Shown here piece after piece: positions 55,354-63,889 of a stretch of DNA of 64,000 nucleotides. The notes below the pieces were generated by a model. That model had not been told where the DNA came from, did not search any database, and saw only the letters and a program-made list of their open reading frames with translations. How positions within the stretch are numbered: the stretch's first letter is position 1; the number at the start of each line of letters is the position of its first letter. Source of the stretch: Heyndrickxia oleronia (lineage in GTDB: Bacteria; Bacillota; Bacilli; Bacillales; Bacillaceae_C); NCBI RefSeq assembly GCF_017809215.1, contig NZ_CP065424.1:1400911-1464910 (forward strand), given 5' to 3'. A program made the position numbers and the translations under genes.

Positions 55354-56727
55354 ATGCTTGAAACCATCCATATTTACCATACGAATGATATTCATAGCCA
55401 TCTTGAAAATTGGCCAAGAATTAGAGATTTCCTTATGAATAAAAAGATGGTACATCGTGACCATAGAGAAGATTGTTTCCTATTTGATATTGGAGATCAT
55501 GTTGATCGGTGGCATCCTTTTACAGAAGCTACTATTGGCAAAGGAAATATTGGGCTGATGAATGCAGTTGGTTATACAGCAGCTACCATCGGAAATAATG
55601 AGGGGATCACCTTATCGCATCAGGAATTAGATTCTCTTTATTCTGATGCTGATTTTGATCTAATTTTAGCAAATGTATATGATAATAAAATGAATCGTCC
55701 TAATTGGACTGTCCCACATCAGATTTATCATTCAAAAGGTGGACTAAAAATAGGGGTTACAGCTGTAACAGCTTATTTCCAGCAACTCTATGAGCTTTTA
55801 GAATGGCATGTTGAAGAGCCTTTTAAGGAGTTGCATAGTCAAGTAAAAGAATTGAAAGAACAAGTCGATGTTTTGATCTTACTGTCCCATTTAGGTATCC
55901 ATGATGATGAGAAAATCGCAACATTATTTCCAGAAATAGATTTGATATTGGGGGGACATACCCATCATATATTGGAAAAAGGGAAACTAGTTGATCGAAC
56001 CTTATTAGCTGCCGCGGGGAAACATGGAAAGTTTATTGGGCATGTTAAACTTGAAGTTGATCTCGATAAAAAGATCGTTACGGATAAACAAGCGCAGTTG
56101 AACGAAACGGCTAAATTACCTCCGTCGCAAAATGAAAAAGAGGAAATTGCAGATTTTTATGAAAAGGGTAGAAAACTATTGTTTCAAGAGATTGTACGAT
56201 TGCCAGAATCGCTATCTGTTGAATGGTTTAAGGAGTCCCAGCTAACGGTTTTGCTTTGTGAAGCAATTGAAGAGTGGTGTGACGCAGATTGTGCTTTTAT
56301 TAATGCTGGTTTACTTCTCGATCATTTAGAAAAAGGAATGGTCACAAAATATGAGCTTCATAAAATTTTACCTCACCCGATTAATCCATGTTTAATTGAA
56401 TTAAATGGAAGGGATTTGCATAGTGTTATTTTGCAAACCCTTGATCCGAAATGGCCAAAATTAGAACTGAAAGGCCTGGGCTTTCGTGGAACTATTTTAG
56501 GTAACTTTGTATATACCAATATATCTATCGAAGGCAGTGATATGTACATTAAGGATCAAAAAGTTCAATCTAATAAAATGTACAAACTTGGAACCATTGA
56601 TATGTATACCTTTGGCCATTTTTTCCCTGAATTATATTTGGCTGATAAAAAATATTTTCTACCCGAATTTTTGCGAGATGTTATGGAATGGAAACTAAAA
56701 AAGGAATACAAAAGTGAAAAGCAGTAA
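55354..56727 (+). CDS. yunD: Metallophosphoesterase / 5'-nucleotidase-type protein YunD
   Basis: 457 aa. Calcineurin-like phosphoesterase domain with metal motifs HTNDIHSH (N-terminus), DIGDHVDR, GNNEG and GGHTHH; a 5'-nucleotidase C-terminal domain follows (about 280-440). No signal peptide, so it is a cytoplasmic member of the family. Corresponds to B. subtilis yunD. SD AGGAGAG. With yunF broken, the operon probably starts from a new promoter or from within the element. Confidence 0.88.
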   Translation: MLETIHIYHTNDIHSHLENWPRIRDFLMNKKMVHRDHREDCFLFDIGDHVDRWHPFTEATIGKGNIGLMNAVGYTAATIGNNEGITLSHQELDSLYSDADFDLILANVYDNKMNRPNWTVPHQIYHSKGGLKIGVTAVTAYFQQLYELLEWHVEEPFKELHSQVKELKEQVDVLILLSHLGIHDDEKIATLFPEIDLILGGHTHHILEKGKLVDRTLLAAAGKHGKFIGHVKLEVDLDKKIVTDKQAQLNETAKLPPSQNEKEEIADFYEKGRKLLFQEIVRLPESLSVEWFKESQLTVLLCEAIEEWCDADCAFINAGLLLDHLEKGMVTKYELHKILPHPINPCLIELNGRDLHSVILQTLDPKWPKLELKGLGFRGTILGNFVYTNISIEGSDMYIKDQKVQSNKMYKLGTIDMYTFGHFFPELYLADKKYFLPEFLRDVMEWKLKKEYKSEKQ

Positions 56728-56787
56728 CCATATCCTTATTAACCCATACACATAATAGTAGGAAATTTGATGAAGGGAGCGATTAAT

Positions 56788-57090
56788 GTGGTGACCATTG
56801 AGCCTATAACTATTCATGGACACACATTTATTGCGACAACTGTAAAACTGCCTAAGACGACGCTACTTACAGTTTCCAATGATCAAGGATATATTATGTG
56901 TGGTGCTTTGGATGTTCGCTTATTAAATGAGAAATTAACAGATCGTAAAATTATAGCCGGTAGAGCAGTAGGTGTGAAATCAATAGAGGAGTTGTTAGAA
57001 TCTCCTTTAGAATCTATAACAATAGAGGCAGAAAATCGAGGAATTAAAAAAGGGATGATTGGAAAAGATGCGCTATTGAAAATGATCTAG
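56788..57090 (+). CDS. yunC: DUF1805 protein YunC
   Basis: About 100 aa starting at GTG 56788 (AAGGGAG 8 bp upstream); an in-frame TTG at 56767 precedes the SD and is rejected. Conserved core VKLPKTTLLTVSNDQGYIMCGALDV. Function unknown; same place as in B. subtilis. Ends ahead of a terminator that also covers the yunB SD. Confidence 0.85.
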   Translation: MVTIEPITIHGHTFIATTVKLPKTTLLTVSNDQGYIMCGALDVRLLNEKLTDRKIIAGRAVGVKSIEELLESPLESITIEAENRGIKKGMIGKDALLKMI

Positions 57091-57107
57091 AATTTCTATA
57101 CCTAGAA

Positions 57108-57150
57108 CCCCTCTTACAAGCATACATATAGCTTGTAAGGGGGGATTTTT
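57108..57150 (+). terminator. yunC terminator containing the yunB SD
   Basis: 14-bp stem CCCCTCTTACAAGC (57108-57121) / GCTTGTAAGGGGGG (57131-57144) with one G-U pair, 9-base loop, then ATTTTTTT. The yunB SD (AAGGGGGG) forms the foot of the 3' arm and the TTG start follows the T-run. Confidence 0.8.
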
Positions 57151-57900
57151 TTGGGTAAATTTCGTCCGCGCAAATCCCGACGTGGTCCACTTCCATTTCG
57201 TTACGTAGTACTATTAACCTTTGCCTTTTTTATCTTTTCTACAATTGGTGGATTGGTGATTGTAAATAAAGGGTTAAAACCTACAATTGTTCGTTATGCG
57301 GAAAGTCAAAATCAAAAAATCGCTGCAAATGCAATTAGTTATGCAGTAAAAGAAATCGTAAAAAATATAGAATTAAATGATATGGTGAAATTTGTTCCTA
57401 ATGAAAAAGGGAATGTTGCAGTAGTAGAAGGTAATCCAACCATGTTAAATAAAATGACAGCAGATGTGCAGCAATTGGTACAAAATTATTTAAATGGGGC
57501 AGAAGAGGGAAAGTTACAAGAAGTACAGGAAGGGAAATATAATAAAAGTACCGGTGAATTAGTTTACTCAGTACCATTAGGACGGGTAACAAATAATGTT
57601 CTACTTGGGAATCTTGGTCCAGATATTCCGACAAAGTTTCACGTCATTGGAGATGTCAAGGTGGATCCAAAGATTGTAATGGAGGAAGAGGGAATCAATA
57701 GCACTCACATTAAAACGTATATTCAGGTTACGGTCAATGTGCAAACGATTATTCCTTTTGCTTCTAAAGTGGCAGTCTATCACCAAACCATTCCTGGACC
57801 ATTTGGATCATACAAAGGTGATATTCCGTTATATAATAGCAATGGCGAATCTAGTCCACCTTCCATTCAGCTAGATGAAAAAAAGGATAAAGATAAATAA
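57151..57900 (+). CDS. yunB: Sporulation protein YunB
   Basis: 249 aa. Basic N-terminus (FRPRKSRRGPLPFRY) then one membrane helix (about residues 17-40) and a large domain outside the membrane, conserved among spore formers. Needed for efficient sporulation in B. subtilis. TTG start; its SD is locked in the yunC terminator stem if transcribed from upstream, so it may depend on its own promoter inside the hairpin region or yunC. Confidence 0.87.
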   Translation: MGKFRPRKSRRGPLPFRYVVLLTFAFFIFSTIGGLVIVNKGLKPTIVRYAESQNQKIAANAISYAVKEIVKNIELNDMVKFVPNEKGNVAVVEGNPTMLNKMTADVQQLVQNYLNGAEEGKLQEVQEGKYNKSTGELVYSVPLGRVTNNVLLGNLGPDIPTKFHVIGDVKVDPKIVMEEEGINSTHIKTYIQVTVNVQTIIPFASKVAVYHQTIPGPFGSYKGDIPLYNSNGESSPPSIQLDEKKDKDK

Positions 57901-57906
57901 ATTTTA

Positions 57907-57943
57907 ATAGTAGGGTCTATTCACCTATAAAATAGATCCTACT
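57907..57943 (+). terminator. yunB terminator
   Basis: 14-bp stem TAGTAGGGTCTATT / AATAGATCCTACTA with one G-U pair. Little U-run, but the stem is strong. Confidence 0.65.
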
Positions 57944-57981
57944 AAAGTAAATGAAATATTTAGAAAAGATAAAATATTAAA

Positions 57982-58032
57982 TTGACATTAGGGTGCAAAA
58001 TGCTATACTAAAATCAGATTATTTAAATAATC
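57982..58032 (+). promoter_or_regulatory. NSS transporter promoter with a palindromic site
   Basis: TTGACA (57982-57987), 16 bp, TATACT (58004-58009). A perfect 16-bp palindrome GATTATTTAAATAATC (58017-58032) begins about 8 bp after the -10, over the expected start site, and looks like an operator for an unknown regulator. Confidence 0.6.
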
Positions 58033-58091
58033 AGAATATAAAATAATATCCGATTGTTTAGTTGACAATTAGGTGATTAGGGGGGTACATA

Positions 58092-59606
58092 ATGGATAAT
58101 CGTCCACAGTGGGGATCGAGAGCGGGTTTCGTTATGGCAGCTATAGGTTCAGCGATTGGACTAGGAAATATTTGGAGATTTCCTGCAGTTGCCTATGAAA
58201 ATGGTGGTGGAGCATTCTTCCTACCATATCTCTTTGCATTATTAACAGCAGGGATTCCTTTATTAATTCTTGAATTTACAATTGGTCATAAGTATAAAGG
58301 ATCAGCACCGTTATCATTTACGCGAATTAATAAAGGGAGTCAATGGCTTGGGTGGTGGCAAGTAGGTATATCGTTTGTTATCGCAACCTATTATGCGGTT
58401 ATTGTTGCTTGGGCTATGTCTTATGCTGTTTTTTCCTTTAAACAATCCTGGGGAAATGATACAACGGGTTTCTTAGTAGGGGAATATTTAAAAGTAGCAG
58501 ATCCAGGAAAAGCGGGAAGTATGGTCCCTGGAGTGTTAATTCCACTAATTTTAGTTTGGATTGTTGTTTTAGGTATATTGTTTGCTGGCGTTAAAAAAGG
58601 GATTGAAAAAGCAAATAAAATTATGATCCCTACACTTGTGGTATTATTTTTAATTATCGTTATTCGTGCATTAACACTAGATGGAGCTGTTGAAGGATTA
58701 AATACTTTCTTTCAACCAAATTGGAATACCATACTAGATGGAAAAGTTTGGGTTGCAGCGTACGGGCAAATTTTCTTCAGTCTTTCCATTGGATTCGCCA
58801 TTATGATTACTTATTCAAGTTACCTTCCTAAAAAGACAGATTTAACAAATAATGCTTTTATAACAGGTTTTGCTAATTCCTCCTTTGAGCTGCTAGCAGG
58901 AATTGGAGTATTTGCTGCATTAGGATTTATGGCTGCTCAACAAGGTGTACCAGTAGATAAAGTAGTTAGTAGTGGAGTCATTCTGGCATTTTCAGTCTTT
59001 CCTCAAATAATCAATGAATTACCGGCATTAAATGGATTATTTGGTGTCCTATTTTTTGGATCATTAATATTAGCTGGTTTAACCTCATTAATTTCAATTG
59101 TGGAAACATTTGTAGCTGGTGTACAAGAAAAGTTTCATGTATCGAGAACGAAGTCTGTAACTATTGGTGGTGGCTTAGCAGCAATAATTTCGCTCTTATA
59201 TGCTACACAAGGTGGACTGAATTTCTTAGATACAGTGGATTATTTTATCAACCAATTCGGTGTTGCTCTAGCAGGGCTGTTTGAGGTTGTATTTATCGCA
59301 TGGTTTGCTAAACAATTAAAACCTTTACAAAATCATGCAGATGCCATTTCTGATATAAAATTAGGGGCATGGTGGAGAATTTGTCTTTCTATCATTACAC
59401 CAATTGTGCTTGGATATATGATGTATGATAATTTACGTCAAAACCTATTAAAAGAATATGGTGATTATCCTCGCGAATTCATTTTTAATTTTGGCTGGAC
59501 GGTTGCTATTGGTGTTATCGTAGTTGCTACACTAATGGGCATTAAACGTTGGAAGGAAGATCAATTGCAATTACCAGCTTCTTCCAACCAGAAGGAGGTA
59601 TCATAA
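58092..59606 (+). CDS. Sodium-dependent NSS-family transporter (MetP-like)
   Basis: 504 aa LeuT-type transporter with about 12 membrane segments. The N-terminus WGSRAGFVMAAIGSAIGLGNIWRFP contains the unwound helix-1 ion and substrate site (GSAIGLGN). The tiny gene 2 bp downstream encodes a MetS-type subunit, which in Corynebacterium pairs with the methionine/alanine importer MetP; methionine or a small neutral amino acid is therefore a plausible substrate. SD GGGGGGT. Not part of the B. subtilis yun cluster. Confidence 0.88.
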   Translation: MDNRPQWGSRAGFVMAAIGSAIGLGNIWRFPAVAYENGGGAFFLPYLFALLTAGIPLLILEFTIGHKYKGSAPLSFTRINKGSQWLGWWQVGISFVIATYYAVIVAWAMSYAVFSFKQSWGNDTTGFLVGEYLKVADPGKAGSMVPGVLIPLILVWIVVLGILFAGVKKGIEKANKIMIPTLVVLFLIIVIRALTLDGAVEGLNTFFQPNWNTILDGKVWVAAYGQIFFSLSIGFAIMITYSSYLPKKTDLTNNAFITGFANSSFELLAGIGVFAALGFMAAQQGVPVDKVVSSGVILAFSVFPQIINELPALNGLFGVLFFGSLILAGLTSLISIVETFVAGVQEKFHVSRTKSVTIGGGLAAIISLLYATQGGLNFLDTVDYFINQFGVALAGLFEVVFIAWFAKQLKPLQNHADAISDIKLGAWWRICLSIITPIVLGYMMYDNLRQNLLKEYGDYPREFIFNFGWTVAIGVIVVATLMGIKRWKEDQLQLPASSNQKEVS

Positions 59607-59608
59607 TT

Positions 59609-59722
59609 ATGAGTGCGGGTGCTGTAACGATGATGATCATTGGAATTGTTATTATTTGGGGTGGATTGGGTGCAAGTATTCTTCACGCAATCAAGAAATC
59701 AAAACAGCGGGCAAGGATATAA
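59609..59722 (+). CDS. metS: MetS-type small subunit of NSS transporter
   Basis: 37 aa: a short N-terminus (MSAGAVTMM), one membrane helix (IIGIVIIWGGLGASIL) and a basic tail (KKSKQRAR). Matches the MetS family that accompanies NSS transporters. GAAGGAGGT SD, only 2 bp after the transporter stop, so the pair is coupled. Confidence 0.85.
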   Translation: MSAGAVTMMIIGIVIIWGGLGASILHAIKKSKQRARI

Positions 59723-59731
59723 AAAGGAATG

Positions 59732-59764
59732 GCCTCAGCATTATTTAGCTGAGGCTCTTTTTCT
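59732..59764. terminator. Terminator between metS and lytH
   Basis: Stem GCCTCAGC / GCTGAGGC with an 8-base loop and a T-rich tail; it overlaps the 3' end of the convergent lytH. Confidence 0.8.
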
Positions 59765-60733
59765 ATCTAAAAGCTCCCATTGTTTTAAATATGGGTATGG
59801 ATCAAATGACCATTCTGTTCGCCCATTGTCTTTATACATCCCGTAATGTAAATGTGGTGGGAATTTTCCTGATGTCCCTGGAGGTCCATAACCTGTACTT
59901 CCTACACTACCTATAAGGGTACCCGGTTCAACAATTTGCCCTACTTTCAAACCTTTAGAAAATCCATTTAAATGAGCATAATAGTGATAAGTGTTATTTA
60001 TATCACGTATACCGACCCGCCAACCGCCATATTTATTCCATCCCTTCATTTCAACAATTCCATAGCTTGTTGAACGTACTGGTACGCCATAGCCAGCAAA
60101 GATATCTGTTCCTTCATGTATCCTTCTACCGCCCCAACCTCTGGAATCACCCCAAGTATTATGGTAAGTAAAATTATAACCCCTTGGCAGTGGGAAGGTT
60201 TTATGATTAAGATCTAATTTGCCAAAATGCTTATAAAGTCTTGCTTTTGCCATAATAATACTGACTGTTTTATCTCGCTTATAATAATCCCATAGTGCTA
60301 AACGAAAATGATCTTCATCTACTCCATAATTTAATATAAAATCGGCAAATGAAAAGATAACATCAGCATCGTCTGCTCGATTTGCTTTTCCATCGCCATT
60401 TCCGTCAACGCCAAATCCATTAAATAATTGGATCGATAAGGGAGACATATCATTTTTATTAGGATTTAAATAACCTGACCAGACTTCTGGAGGAATATAT
60501 ATTCCGGTAATGCCTTTTGCTCTCGGTAAATCATTTCTAACTGTCCGTATACTTCTCTCGTAATGATCAACAGCCGCAATATAGTACCAAGGAATTTGTG
60601 TAGTTATTTCTACTCTTCGGTATAATTCCATCCTTTTTTGATAGCTTTCTTCATCAGATGTGGCTTTGGAATTCGCATGACAGCTTACAGATAGAAAAGA
60701 AAAGATAAATAAAGTGCATATGAGAATACGCAA
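59741..60733 (-). CDS. lytH: LytH-like sporulation M23 peptidase (L-Ala-D-Glu endopeptidase)
   Basis: 330 aa. Signal peptide (ILICTLFIFSFLSVSC) then an N-terminal conserved domain and a C-terminal M23/LytM metallopeptidase: HEGTDIFAGYG and HLHYGMY carry the zinc ligands. In B. subtilis LytH (YunA) trims cortex peptidoglycan to single L-alanine side chains during sporulation. TTG start with GGAGGAGG upstream. In B. subtilis lipA lies next; here it is absent between lytH and yutC. Confidence 0.88.
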   Translation of the reverse strand: MRILICTLFIFSFLSVSCHANSKATSDEESYQKRMELYRRVEITTQIPWYYIAAVDHYERSIRTVRNDLPRAKGITGIYIPPEVWSGYLNPNKNDMSPLSIQLFNGFGVDGNGDGKANRADDADVIFSFADFILNYGVDEDHFRLALWDYYKRDKTVSIIMAKARLYKHFGKLDLNHKTFPLPRGYNFTYHNTWGDSRGWGGRRIHEGTDIFAGYGVPVRSTSYGIVEMKGWNKYGGWRVGIRDINNTYHYYAHLNGFSKGLKVGQIVEPGTLIGSVGSTGYGPPGTSGKFPPHLHYGMYKDNGRTEWSFDPYPYLKQWELLDRKRASAK

Positions 60734-60922
60734 TTTTAGAGCCTCCTCCTTAATAAATTGATGAGAAATATCGATAAGTGCAAGTATGATGATTTAGTAA
60801 CATGTTTAGTATTTGTAGGATAGGACAAATCATTAGGGATAAATTTTGGAAACAAGGCTCTTGTAGTGATACAAAAGAAAACATATGATTATATTTTAAA
60901 GCTTGTTAAGGCCTTATCGACT

Positions 60923-60949
60923 AAAAAAACTGCGCCAAAGCGACGCAGT
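60923..60949 (-). terminator. Terminator of the YhcN/YlaJ lipoprotein gene
   Basis: On the minus strand ACTGCGTCGC, TTT, GGCGCAGT then seven T. The 220 bp between this gene and lytH hold no other gene. Confidence 0.8.
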
Positions 60950-60954
60950 AAGAT

Positions 60955-61659
60955 TTATGAACCACCTTTTTTATATTGATTTCGATATTTATCGTTATCA
61001 TTCATGTATTCTTTATCATCTGTCATTGTTTCACCATTTTCATTTTCTCCATTATTTAGTTTCGAGCCTTGGGGTGAACGGCTTAACATTCTTTTTATGA
61101 CTCCATTAATCGCATTTTCATGATTGCCAGAGGCACCGTTCATGTAAGCAATATTTTCAATATCTTGTCTTAGTGAAGGATCATCTGTTACATAAACATG
61201 GTACCATCTAGGTACGACAGACAATGCAGTTTTTTTCACTTGATCAGCTATATCATTTCTTCCTTCTTTATCTTTTACATCAGTTCGATAAGCAATCAAC
61301 ACTTCTTCGTCTGTTACAAGTGAGGAGGCATCATGTACTTTTGGCAATGTAATGGCTATTTTACTTATGGTGTCTGCCACCTTTTCTCGATCGAACGTAT
61401 TGTCCTGTTTAAAATTCACTGCTTTATTTGGTACAGGACTTTTTACTTGTCTCACATAACCGAATTCACTTGAACGTTCATTGGGCGTATTTACCTTTTC
61501 AGGGTTATATAAATCTTCTTCATTTTGTCTATTGATTGTATTTCCATTTTGCTTATAAATTCCAGAATTTTCAGCAACATCTTTATTATCATTGTTATTT
61601 CCGCAGGCTGATAGAAGAGCTGCACCTAAAATAGTCGCGGTAATCAATCCTTTTTGCAA
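60955..61659 (-). CDS. yutC: YhcN/YlaJ-family sporulation lipoprotein (YutC)
   Basis: About 234 aa. Signal ends in the lipobox LLSAC, followed by Asn/Asp-rich linker and the YhcN/YlaJ domain (KVADTISKIAITLPKVHDASSLVTDEEVLIAYR). Such proteins sit in the forespore membrane and affect spore germination or outgrowth. AGGAGGTG favours a TTG at 61659 over the GTG at 61668, which overlaps the SD. Confidence 0.85.
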   Translation of the reverse strand: MQKGLITATILGAALLSACGNNNDNKDVAENSGIYKQNGNTINRQNEEDLYNPEKVNTPNERSSEFGYVRQVKSPVPNKAVNFKQDNTFDREKVADTISKIAITLPKVHDASSLVTDEEVLIAYRTDVKDKEGRNDIADQVKKTALSVVPRWYHVYVTDDPSLRQDIENIAYMNGASGNHENAINGVIKRMLSRSPQGSKLNNGENENGETMTDDKEYMNDNDKYRNQYKKGGS

Positions 61660-61766
61660 TAATAACACCTCCTATTTGTTATCTTGCACTGAAATTTTTT
61701 TTTTTTCTTAGTAATTGATGGGGAATTAGTTATAATTTGAATAGGGACATTAAATGAGGTGAAAAA

Positions 61767-62042
61767 ATGATAAATATCAATAATCAAACCTATGAAGTGA
61801 TAAAAGATTTCCGAAATGGGTTTAATGAGGAAGCCTTTCGAAATCGATATAGTGAAATTTTGGCAAGATATGATTATATTGTAGGTGATTGGGGATATGG
61901 TCAATTAAGATTAAAAGGCTTTTTCGATGATCAAAATCCTAAGGCGGCATTTGATACAAAAATTGGTACACTAACTGAATATTTGTATGAATATTGTAAT
62001 TTTGGTTGTGCTTATTTTGTAGCTAAGAAAATAGAAGGGTAG
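61767..62042 (+). CDS. yutD: YutD family protein
   Basis: 91 aa starting MININNQTYEVIKDFRNGFN, with the family block YDYIVGDWGYGQLRLKGFF and C-terminal Cys (YEYCNFGCAYF). Conserved in Bacillaceae; role unknown. SD GAGGTG. Confidence 0.88.
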   Translation: MININNQTYEVIKDFRNGFNEEAFRNRYSEILARYDYIVGDWGYGQLRLKGFFDDQNPKAAFDTKIGTLTEYLYEYCNFGCAYFVAKKIEG

Positions 62043-62057
62043 CCCCTTTAAGGGGCT
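62041..62057. terminator. Short convergent terminator
   Basis: Near-complete palindrome AGCCCCTT / AAGGGGCT at the junction of yutD and the following minus-strand gene; no long U-run, so a modest call. Confidence 0.5.
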
Positions 62058-62373
62058 AGTTGCTTTCATCATAAGGAGGTTCTTGGTTAACATCGTTATC
62101 ATCATGGGTAGGATGTGCACCAGGATATTCCCGAGGTAAATCTTGGTGAAAGGATTTAAATTCGTAATTGAAGTTACTATATGGACGCTGTCCTTTTTTC
62201 CACGGGGACGATTTCCCTTGTACAGGTTCATTTTCCCCTCTTGGTGATCCATAGGGACCATCAGGTAGATCCTCAGCTGTAATAAAATTTCTTCTTGTTT
62301 CCACTGTAGAAAAGTCGGTATAAGGAATATCTTCTTTATCTATATGATCTAATTTTTCATCCAAAACGCTCAC
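62056..62373 (-). CDS. Conserved hypothetical cytosolic protein
   Basis: 105 aa, hydrophilic and Pro/Asp/Gly-rich, likely disordered: DFSTVETRRNFITAEDLPDG, PYGSPRGENEPV, REYPGAHPTHDDND. I have seen similar Bacillaceae proteins called simply cytosolic protein; no function is known to me. AAGGGAGTGAG SD. Confidence 0.7.
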   Translation of the reverse strand: MSVLDEKLDHIDKEDIPYTDFSTVETRRNFITAEDLPDGPYGSPRGENEPVQGKSSPWKKGQRPYSNFNYEFKSFHQDLPREYPGAHPTHDDNDVNQEPPYDESN

Positions 62374-62522
62374 TCCCTTTTATATATTTATTTCTATTAT
62401 GTGATCATTTCAAGTAAATAACTCGTCTACATTAGATGCTAAGAAAAAATAGAACAATGTGTTAAAATGAAATAGTAGAGACAATTACAGGATAAAAGTA
62501 GGTATGGAAGGGTGTCTTAATC

Positions 62523-62960
62523 GTGTATTTTGTAGACCGAGAAAAAATTGAAGAAACACTTCAATATATGGAAAGTAAAATCAAGCTATTAAATTCTACA
62601 CAAATATGGGAAACTGATGTTGAAAAGGCAGCTTTAGAAAGAATTGCCCATACAATAATTGAATCCATATTGGATGTAGGAAATTCAATTATTGATGGTT
62701 TTATCATGAGGGATCCAGGAAGTTATGAAGATATTATAGACATTCTCGAAGATGAAAAGGTAATCACGGAACAAATTTCTAAAAGTTTAATTAAAATTGT
62801 TGCTTGGAGAAAGATCTTAGTTCAACAATATACATCGATTCAACATCAGCAGATGTATCAGGACTTTTCAATTCATATGAAGGCAATCGAAGGATTTGTT
62901 CCTTGTGTACGAACATATATAGAAAGTGAATTAGGACCAGTTTCTGCATTTAGAAATTAA
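62523..62960 (+). CDS. yutE: DUF86 / HepT-like protein YutE
   Basis: 145 aa helical protein of the HepT-like (DUF86) fold. HepT toxins and YutE share the nucleotidyl/RNase motif R-x4-H-x-Y; here the equivalent segment is RKILVQQY, with Gln in place of His. Encoded alone, without an MNT-type antitoxin, as in B. subtilis. Probably not a toxin. GTG start with GGAAGGGTG upstream; a short gap leads to yutF. Confidence 0.8.
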   Translation: MYFVDREKIEETLQYMESKIKLLNSTQIWETDVEKAALERIAHTIIESILDVGNSIIDGFIMRDPGSYEDIIDILEDEKVITEQISKSLIKIVAWRKILVQQYTSIQHQQMYQDFSIHMKAIEGFVPCVRTYIESELGPVSAFRN

Positions 62961-62995
62961 ATATAGCCAAACTTGATGGAAAGGACATCATAGAT

Positions 62996-63760
62996 ATGAA
63001 ACAATATAAAGGATATTTAATTGATCTTGATGGTACAATGTATCGTGGAAGTGAAAAAATTGAGGCAGCAGGTCATTTCATTCATCGACTTCGAAATAAA
63101 GGAATTCCTTATTTATTCGTAACCAATAATTCATCGCGTACTCCAGAAGAAGTGGCTAAAAAGCTTCGTGAATTTGATATTCCTGCAGAAGATGATCAAG
63201 TTTTCACGACATCCATGGCTACTGCTGAATATATGTATGGGCAGAATAAAAATGGAACGGTTTATGCCATTGGAGAAACGGGTTTACTAACCGCATTAAA
63301 AAATAAGGGCTTTTCTTTCGATGATCAAAATCCAGATTTTGTAGTAGTAGGAATTGATCGTGAAATTAATTATGAAAAATTATCCTTGGCATGCCTTGCT
63401 GTTAGAAAGGGTGCTACCTTTATTTCCACAAATGCAGATATTGCATTGCCTACTGAAAGAGGGTTCTTACCTGGTAACGGATCAATTACTTCAGTCATTA
63501 CGGTATCAACACAAACTACTCCCATTTTTATTGGGAAACCTGAATCGATTATTATGAATCAGGCATTAGCATATTTAGGAACTGCTAAGGAAGATACAAT
63601 TATGGTTGGCGATTTTTATGAAACCGATATTTTAGCAGGGATACGAGCGGGAATGGATACGCTTCTTGTTCATACAGGCGTAACGACAAAGGAAGATTTG
63701 CTGAATAAGGAGAAGCAACCAACTTATTCAATCGATTCATTGAATGAATGGGAATGTTAA
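62996..63760 (+). CDS. yutF: HAD-superfamily phosphatase YutF
   Basis: 254 aa NagD/p-nitrophenylphosphatase-type HAD enzyme. Motif I DLDGTMYRG (Asp nucleophile about 9), motif II TNNSSRTPEE, Lys in IGKPES and motif IV GDFYETDI. Substrate unknown. SD AAAGGAC 11 bp before the ATG; ends before a strong terminator. Confidence 0.9.
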   Translation: MKQYKGYLIDLDGTMYRGSEKIEAAGHFIHRLRNKGIPYLFVTNNSSRTPEEVAKKLREFDIPAEDDQVFTTSMATAEYMYGQNKNGTVYAIGETGLLTALKNKGFSFDDQNPDFVVVGIDREINYEKLSLACLAVRKGATFISTNADIALPTERGFLPGNGSITSVITVSTQTTPIFIGKPESIIMNQALAYLGTAKEDTIMVGDFYETDILAGIRAGMDTLLVHTGVTTKEDLLNKEKQPTYSIDSLNEWEC

Positions 63761-63775
63761 CCTTTCTATACGAGG

Positions 63776-63821
63776 AACCTGTGCAAAAAGATTGAACCTT
63801 TTTGCTCCAGGTTCTTTTTTA
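63776..63821. terminator. Terminator between yutF and yutG
   Basis: Stem GAACCTGTGCAAAAAG / CTTTTTGCTCCAGGTTC with an internal mismatch and a run of T; bidirectional between convergent genes. Confidence 0.8.
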
Positions 63822-63889
63822 ATATAGATTTAGTCTTTCGTTAATGTTTCTTCAATGTCAAGAAATCTTTAAAGGAGAATCTCAAAAAT

